The notes under the pieces are model-generated. The model had not been told where the DNA came from. It saw only the letters and a program-made list of their open reading frames with translations, and did not search any database. DNA of 45,282 nt, from NCBI RefSeq assembly GCF_001898575.1, contig NZ_MKUD01000063.1, forward strand, positions 247,950-293,231, written 5' to 3'. This document shows, in pieces, positions 40,144 to 45,282 of this stretch (its first letter is position 1; the number at the start of each line of letters is the position of its first letter). The position numbers and the translations under genes are program-made. Origin of the DNA: Spirosoma sp. 48-14. Its GTDB lineage: Bacteria > Bacteroidota > Bacteroidia > Cytophagales > Spirosomataceae.

Positions 40144-42582
40144 ATGCTTCTTAACTACGTAAAAATCGCCCTGCGTAATCTGTGGAAAGCCAAGGTCTTC
40201 ACAGGCATTAATGTCGCGGGGCTCGCTATGGGCATCACGGCATTCGTGCTGATTCTGGAATACATTAGCTTCGAGAAAAGCTATAACCAGTTTCACTCGA
40301 ATCTTCCTAATCTGTATCGCGTCCTGCTTCAGGATGTCCCGTCTGGTACACCTGAATCCTACGCCCCTTCGGCGGTTGCTCCAGCCTTAAAACAAAACTT
40401 TGCCGAGGTAGCCTCCGTTTGCCGACTTGCGGAAGTACACAAAGGGATTGTTATGCTATCCGACAAAGCCAATAACCTTAAGTCGTTCAAGGAAGAGAAC
40501 GTACTGACGGCCGATGGTGATTTTTTTCGGATGTTTTCGTTTCCAATTGTGGCAGGTTCGTCGTCGCTCAGTCAACCCAATACCGTAGCCATTTCGGCCA
40601 CTAAAGCCCGTACCTATTTTGGAAAGGCCAATGCTGTTGGCAAGACCTTGATCCTCAATAACCAGTTTGGCAAAACCTTGTATACCGTCACGGCTGTTTT
40701 TGCGGATGTACCAGCCAATACCGACTTACAGTTCGACATGGTTTACTCGCTCTCGACACTGGAAACACCCGCTGGCCGCAATGGGAACGACTGGGCGAGA
40801 CTGGATGCCTGGCAGGGCTCGTTTTCACAAACAATAGTCCAGCTAAAGCCCCAGACAAACGTGGCATCCTTCGAAAAAAGAGCCGAGCAACTCATTCGGA
40901 AAGCCCGTCCGAATTCGAAGGACTTTTTCGCACTACAGCCACTTCGGTATGTGCACCTGGGCGACGGGCTTAGCGATAACCGGCCAACAGAGGCTAAACT
41001 AGGCTTCATTTACCTGCTGGGCGGGATTGCCCTATTGATTCTGACGATTGCCTGGCTGAACTACATCAACCTGTCGACAGCAGGCGCGATGAAACGGTCG
41101 AAAGAAGTGGGCGTTCGAAAAGTGGTGGGAGCCAATCGGAGCCAGATTATCAGTCAGTTTCTGAGCGAATCATTGCTACTTAACCTGTTGGCGCTGTTTG
41201 TTGCAGCCTGCCTGATCGGCCTGTTGCAACGACCATTCAACAACCTGATCGGCAAAGACTTGTCACTGGCGGTTTTTCAGGGAAATCAGTTATGGGCAGT
41301 TGGTCTGGGCGCCATCCTGATCGGGGCGTTGGTATCTGGCAGCTATGCGGCTTTTGTACTGTCGGGCTTTTCCATCATTAACGCCTTAAAAAGCAACAAA
41401 GCCAGCGCCGGACGGGGTGCGATAAACTTTACCACGTCGGTTCGGCAAGGATTAGTCGTATTTCAGTTTGCTATTTCTGTTCTGCTGATGGTGGCTACAG
41501 TCGTGTTGTACCGACAGCTATCGTTCATGCAGACTCAGGATCTGGGGATGAACATGAAGCAGCTACTGGTTATCAAAGGTGCTGAAGTGGGCGATGATGA
41601 TGCCCGACGTGCCGGACGAACGGCGTTCCGCAATGAACTGGGGCGTTTACCATATGTCGAAACCTATTGCAATTCGGGCAGTGTGCCGGGTGGCTTTTAC
41701 AACTTCAACGCGAATGGTATTACCCGCCAGAACCCAGCACCCGGCGATGAAAAAAAGAGCTATGCTATTACCTATGCTGATGATCGGTTCCTGCCAACCT
41801 ATGCGATCAAACTGGCAGCTGGTCAGAATTTTACGCCCGACATGTGCGATAAAGGGATGAAAGCTCTTCGGATTCTGGTCAACGAGAAAGCCGTAAAATC
41901 GCTGGGCTTTCCCTCGGCAAAGGCTGCTGTGGGGCAAAAAGTAAAATTTGGAGAAGAGTTCGAAATCGTTGGCGTTCTGAATGATTACCACCACGAATCG
42001 TTGCAGAAAGCGATTCAGCCGCTGGTTATTTTCCCCGGTTATCCTGGTAGTAATTACACCCTTCGCCTGTCAACCGATCAGATTCAGGCTAAAATCGGCA
42101 GCCTGGAAAAGCTCTACAAGCAGCTATTCCCCGGCAATCCGTTTGACTATTACTTCGTGGATGAGCAGTACGACAAACAGTATAAAACTGAGCAGCAGTA
42201 CGGGCAAATTTTTAGCACAGCCGCAGCATTGGCCATTCTGATTGCCTGTCTGGGTCTGTTTGGCCTCACTACGTTTATGGCCGAACAGCGGACGAAGGAG
42301 ATTGGCGTTCGGAAAGTACTGGGAGCATCGGTCGCCAGCATCGTTACCCTGCTTTCGAAAGACTTCCTGAAACTGGTGATTATTGCTTTTGTGATTGCCA
42401 GCCCACTTGCCTGGTATGCAGCCAACCAATGGCTAGCCGATTTTGCCTACCGAACCACGGTCGACTGGTGGATTTTTGCGCTGGCAGGCTCCCTGGCGAT
42501 TCTTATTGCCTTCGCCACGATCAGTTTCCAGAGTATCAAAGCCGCGTTAGTAAACCCCGTGAAATCGCTTAAAACAGAATAA
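40144..42582 (+). CDS. FtsX/MacB-type ABC permease 3
   Basis: An 812-residue double-FtsX permease beginning MLLNYVKIALRNLWKAKVFTGIN. Coupling loops are KRSKEVGVRKVVGANRSQI near 317 and RTKEIGVRKVLGASVASIV near 714. The periplasmic domains contain unusual inserts relative to its neighbours, for example DMCDKGMKALRILVN in the second one. The first span lacks the usual Leu/Gly-rich start of the other copies. It ends KSLKTE where the others end KSLRSE or KSLRSD. It is flanked on both sides by twin-hairpin elements in 97-bp spacers. Confidence 0.92.
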   Translation: MLLNYVKIALRNLWKAKVFTGINVAGLAMGITAFVLILEYISFEKSYNQFHSNLPNLYRVLLQDVPSGTPESYAPSAVAPALKQNFAEVASVCRLAEVHKGIVMLSDKANNLKSFKEENVLTADGDFFRMFSFPIVAGSSSLSQPNTVAISATKARTYFGKANAVGKTLILNNQFGKTLYTVTAVFADVPANTDLQFDMVYSLSTLETPAGRNGNDWARLDAWQGSFSQTIVQLKPQTNVASFEKRAEQLIRKARPNSKDFFALQPLRYVHLGDGLSDNRPTEAKLGFIYLLGGIALLILTIAWLNYINLSTAGAMKRSKEVGVRKVVGANRSQIISQFLSESLLLNLLALFVAACLIGLLQRPFNNLIGKDLSLAVFQGNQLWAVGLGAILIGALVSGSYAAFVLSGFSIINALKSNKASAGRGAINFTTSVRQGLVVFQFAISVLLMVATVVLYRQLSFMQTQDLGMNMKQLLVIKGAEVGDDDARRAGRTAFRNELGRLPYVETYCNSGSVPGGFYNFNANGITRQNPAPGDEKKSYAITYADDRFLPTYAIKLAAGQNFTPDMCDKGMKALRILVNEKAVKSLGFPSAKAAVGQKVKFGEEFEIVGVLNDYHHESLQKAIQPLVIFPGYPGSNYTLRLSTDQIQAKIGSLEKLYKQLFPGNPFDYYFVDEQYDKQYKTEQQYGQIFSTAAALAILIACLGLFGLTTFMAEQRTKEIGVRKVLGASVASIVTLLSKDFLKLVIIAFVIASPLAWYAANQWLADFAYRTTVDWWIFALAGSLAILIAFATISFQSIKAALVNPVKSLKTE

Positions 42583-42583
42583 T

Positions 42584-42663
42584 GTAGAGACGCCAGGTAT
42601 GGCGTCTCCTATGCGTCAGCCATAAACCATCCGGTCAGGAGACGCCAGGTATCGCGTCTCTAC
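42584..42663. repeat. REP-like twin-hairpin element, copy B (80 bp)
   Basis: Same layout as copy A, but the stems read GAGACGCCA-GGTA-TGGCGTCTC on the left and GAGACGCCA-GGTA-TCGCGTCTC on the right, so the left stem has compensatory changes and the right one a single mismatch. The centre is GCGTCAGCCATAAACCATCC. Offset from the flanking stop and start codons is identical to copies A and C. Confidence 0.9.
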
Positions 42664-42679
42664 ATAACCACTCTATCCC

Positions 42680-45100
42680 ATGCTCACAAACTACCTCAAA
42701 ATTGCCTGGCGGAATCTGACGAAATATCCGACGACTACAGGCATCAACTTAATCGGGCTCACACTGGGCCTAACGACCTGTCTGCTGATTGGCCTGTTCG
42801 TTCACTACGAATGGAGTTTCGACCGATTTCACCCATTGGGCGAGCGGATTTACCGCATTAACGAAATCACGAAAACCGGGAATGAAACCGAGAAGTCGGG
42901 AATTGTTCCCTATCCACTCGGTGCTGCTATTCGTACCGATTTCTCAGACTGGCCTGTAGTAGCCAGCATCCACGCCGAAGAGAACACCTCCGTAGTGCTA
43001 TCGCCTGATAAAATTCTGTCGGAAGAGCGGGTGTTGTTTGCCGAGCCGCAGGTGTTCGATCTGTTTGCGCTGACCATGCGCGTGGGAAATCCCAAAGCGA
43101 TTCTGGATCAACCCAATCAGGTGATCCTGACAGAAAGTACCGCCCGCAATTTCTTTGGGACAACATCTGCCATTGGCAAAACATTTAAGCTGGGGCAAAC
43201 AACCATGCTGCGGGTAGCCGGTATTATGGCCGATATGCCCGCCCAAACGCATTTGAATGCGAGCATGATTGTGTCGTATAAGACCCTGAAATCGTATATG
43301 TCCTGGGATATTACACAATGGGGCTTACGGTCGGCAGGAAGTGTGTACGCGCTTCTGCCCGAAGGCCGACAACCTGAACAGTACGCAAGTCGACTAGCAA
43401 CGGTATCGAAGAAGTATTTTGCGGACGAAAACAATACGGGTAGCCAACGGCATCTGGCTTTACAGCCCCTCGAAGATATTCACCTGAATCCGGACTTTGA
43501 AGGTACGGTATATGTGCCGCCCATAGCCCCTACGTACCTGTGGGTATTTGGCATTATTGGCCTGTTTGTGCTGCTGATTGCCTGCGTCAATTTTGTCAAT
43601 ATGGCCACAGCAAGGGCCACCACGCGGGCTAAAGAAGTAGGGGTTCGGAAAGCGATTGGTGCTACGTTCAATCAATTGGTGGGGCAATTTCTGGGCGAAG
43701 CCTTCTGGCTGTCGATGGTTTCAGCCGGACTGGCCATATTCTTAACGTACCTTGTTCTACCCTCCCTCAACAGTTATTTGCAGAAGCAGATTGCCTTCAA
43801 CGGAACCATGATTGCCGGTTTCGTGCTGACGCTGGCGTTTCTGACTACCCTATCGGCTGGCACCTATCCTGCTTTTTTTATGGCTCGATTAAAGCCGGTA
43901 AAAGTGCTGAAATCACGCGCCGATGTGGGGCGAGGTAGTCAGAGTTGGATTCGTCAGGGGTTAGTTGTCTTCCAATTTTCGGTTTCGATTATTCTGGCGG
44001 TGGGCGTACTGGTTATTTATCAGCAGATGAAGCTGTTCCGAGAAAAAGATCTGGGCTTCGATCGAGACGCTGTCGTAACAGTTCCTTTGCCCGATGTCGA
44101 TAAAAGCACCGCTGCATTCCAGCATTCGCTCCGCGAGATTCCAGGTGTTCAGCAAGTTTCGTTTGCCATTGGTGCGCCCACTTCGCGTAACAACTTCACA
44201 ACGGGTATGCATCCCGACCCCGCCAATCCAACCCAGCGCATCAATGTCAACGTGAAAGTGGTGGATGCCAATTACCTTCAAACTTACGGGATGAAACTGG
44301 TGGCCGGACGATTCTTTACCGATGCCGATACGTTGGGTTTCTCGAAAAAGGTTCCTTTTGAGCAACGTCGGTATGTGTTTGTGGCCAACGAAGCACTGGC
44401 CAGATCGCTTGGGTATGCCAAGCCGGAGAAACTGCTGGGGCATCGGGTAAAGATCGGCCTGAACGACATAACGGCTGAGATTGTAGGCGTTACCCGCGAC
44501 TTTCACGCCAGTTCGTTGCGCGAAACCATACAACCGGTCATCATGCTCAACTTCCCCGATTATTACTTTACTGCCGGTCTGAAACTGCAACCGACTAACC
44601 TCCCGACAACGATGGCCGCCATTGAACGGGTCTACAAGCAGTATTTTCCGAACTCGCTCTATGAAGCCGAATTTCTGGATCAAAGTCTGCAAAAGTTGTA
44701 TGAAGAGGAATCGCGACAGTTTACCCTGCTGCGGGTATTCGCGGGTTTAGCCCTGGTCATTTGCTGTCTGGGTTTATGGGGGCTGGCCACGTTTACCATC
44801 GAACGGCGCACCAAAGAAATAGGCATCCGAAAAGTACTGGGTGCATCAACGAGCAACGTTGTCGCCTTACTCTCGAAAGATTTCCTGAAACTCGTTCTCA
44901 TTGCCTTAGTGGTTGCCTCGCCCATTGCTTGGTACGCCATGAACCAGTGGCTCGAAGATTTTGCCTATAAAATCACCATCGAATGGTGGATGTTTGCCTT
45001 AACAGGTCTCCTGGCCGTTGGTGTTGCGCTGTTAACAGTCAGTTTCCAGAGTATCAAAGCAGCCTTGATGAATCCGGTGAAATCATTACGGTCCGACTGA
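42680..45100 (+). CDS. FtsX/MacB-type ABC permease 4
   Basis: An 806-residue double-FtsX permease starting MLTNYLKIAWRNLTKYPTTTGIN. Coupling loops are TRAKEVGVRKAIGATFNQL near 313 and RTKEIGIRKVLGASTSNVV near 708. The first periplasmic domain carries the MacB-type strand pattern (RVLFAEPQVFDLFALTM, GNPKAILDQPNQVILTES). The C-terminal block FQSIKAALMNPVKSLRS is shared with permease 2. A twin-hairpin element follows 2 bp after the stop. Its order and spacing suggest it is one repeat unit of a tandem expansion with permeases 2 and 3. Confidence 0.92.
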   Translation: MLTNYLKIAWRNLTKYPTTTGINLIGLTLGLTTCLLIGLFVHYEWSFDRFHPLGERIYRINEITKTGNETEKSGIVPYPLGAAIRTDFSDWPVVASIHAEENTSVVLSPDKILSEERVLFAEPQVFDLFALTMRVGNPKAILDQPNQVILTESTARNFFGTTSAIGKTFKLGQTTMLRVAGIMADMPAQTHLNASMIVSYKTLKSYMSWDITQWGLRSAGSVYALLPEGRQPEQYASRLATVSKKYFADENNTGSQRHLALQPLEDIHLNPDFEGTVYVPPIAPTYLWVFGIIGLFVLLIACVNFVNMATARATTRAKEVGVRKAIGATFNQLVGQFLGEAFWLSMVSAGLAIFLTYLVLPSLNSYLQKQIAFNGTMIAGFVLTLAFLTTLSAGTYPAFFMARLKPVKVLKSRADVGRGSQSWIRQGLVVFQFSVSIILAVGVLVIYQQMKLFREKDLGFDRDAVVTVPLPDVDKSTAAFQHSLREIPGVQQVSFAIGAPTSRNNFTTGMHPDPANPTQRINVNVKVVDANYLQTYGMKLVAGRFFTDADTLGFSKKVPFEQRRYVFVANEALARSLGYAKPEKLLGHRVKIGLNDITAEIVGVTRDFHASSLRETIQPVIMLNFPDYYFTAGLKLQPTNLPTTMAAIERVYKQYFPNSLYEAEFLDQSLQKLYEEESRQFTLLRVFAGLALVICCLGLWGLATFTIERRTKEIGIRKVLGASTSNVVALLSKDFLKLVLIALVVASPIAWYAMNQWLEDFAYKITIEWWMFALTGLLAVGVALLTVSFQSIKAALMNPVKSLRSD

Positions 45101-45101
45101 C

Positions 45102-45181
45102 GTAGAGACGCGATACCTCGCGTCTCATGGGCGTCAGCAACAAACCATCCGGCAATGAGACGCGAAGTATCGCGTCTCTAC
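45102..45181. repeat. REP-like twin-hairpin element, copy C (80 bp)
   Basis: Differs from copy A at only three positions (left loop TACC rather than CCCC, and one base in the right half). Stems GAGACGCGA/TCGCGTCTC, ends GTAG and CTAC. It begins 2 bp after the permease 4 stop and ends 16 bp before the next start codon. Confidence 0.92.
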
Positions 45182-45197
45182 ATATATCCCCTGCCCT

Positions 45198-45282
45198 ATG
45201 TTACGTAACTACCTCAAAATCGCTCTTCGCAACCTGGCGAAGCACAAAGTAAACACAGCCATCAACATGGCGGGTTTAGCGA
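45198..45282 (+). CDS. FtsX/MacB-type ABC permease 5, N-terminal fragment
   Basis: The 28 visible codons begin MLRNYLKIALRNLAKHKVNT and continue INMAGLA, the same amphipathic helix and start of the first membrane span as in permeases 1-4. The start codon is exactly 97 bp after the stop of permease 4, the same spacing as in the two preceding junctions. The gene continues beyond the window. Confidence 0.9.
   Translation, partial: MLRNYLKIALRNLAKHKVNTAINMAGLA

Noticed and set aside
40048..45181. CRISPR array or simple tandem repeat
   Set aside because: Repeats are 2.4-2.5 kb apart, palindromic and located in gene spacers. No short regular spacers anywhere in the window.

Overview
The window looks like a chromosomal piece of a Cytophagales bacterium close to Spirosoma (Bacteroidota). 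The basis is a moderate-GC coding background, genes without Shine-Dalgarno sequences, promoter candidates of the TTG/TAnnTTTG type, a HipA-like kinase plus DUF3037 pair, and tandem arrays of two-FtsX-domain permeases under a sigma-54 two-component regulator. The assignment is inferred from protein character, not from a marker gene.

Left part (1-8.6 kb): an eroded accessory region. It holds the end of an amidase, a VOC protein and a hypothetical protein. An AT-rich gene for a DpnI-type endonuclease (cuts G-m6A-TC) follows, sitting on the beheaded remains of a HipA-like kinase gene whose DUF3037 partner is intact. Next come a secreted ceramidase-like hydrolase, a decayed copy of the tail of a Wadjet jetD gene, a frameshifted DUF1186-like gene with a SecA-like tail, a long palindrome, and a two-gene module with a HEPN-like protein.

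Centre (8.6-24.6 kb): two complete anti-mobile-element systems facing each other. A divergent XRE repressor/ImmA protease pair shares its control region with a three-gene PIWI-RE island (REase-like protein, DinG-type helicase, PIWI-RE protein). Two copies of the operator-like palindrome GTTTC-N6-GAAAC lie in that region. Convergent with it, sharing a TTAA at the stop codons, is a type I Wadjet operon (jetA, jetB, jetC, jetD on the minus strand). The Wadjet operon carries a Rpn-nuclease remnant with a palindrome between jetA and jetB, and a REP-like element that supplies the last codons of jetC.

Right part (24.6-45.3 kb): a membrane-lipid and export region. An acyl-ACP desaturase and an acylglycerolphosphate acyltransferase lie between a sensor kinase and its probable sigma-54 response regulator. 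After a GT39-type glycosyltransferase comes an ABC export operon: periplasmic adaptor, ATPase and at least five FtsX-type permeases (the last cut by the window end). Every gap in this operon is occupied. One holds an antisense S23 four-helix-bundle gene flanked by inverted repeats, two hold antisense Uma2-like nuclease genes with long palindromes, and three hold an 80-bp twin-hairpin element in spacers of exactly 97 bp.

The most striking non-coding signal is the twin-hairpin family (four copies). It has GTAG/CTAC ends and compensatory stem changes between copies. The strongest regulatory prediction is control of the PIWI-RE island by the XRE/ImmA pair.
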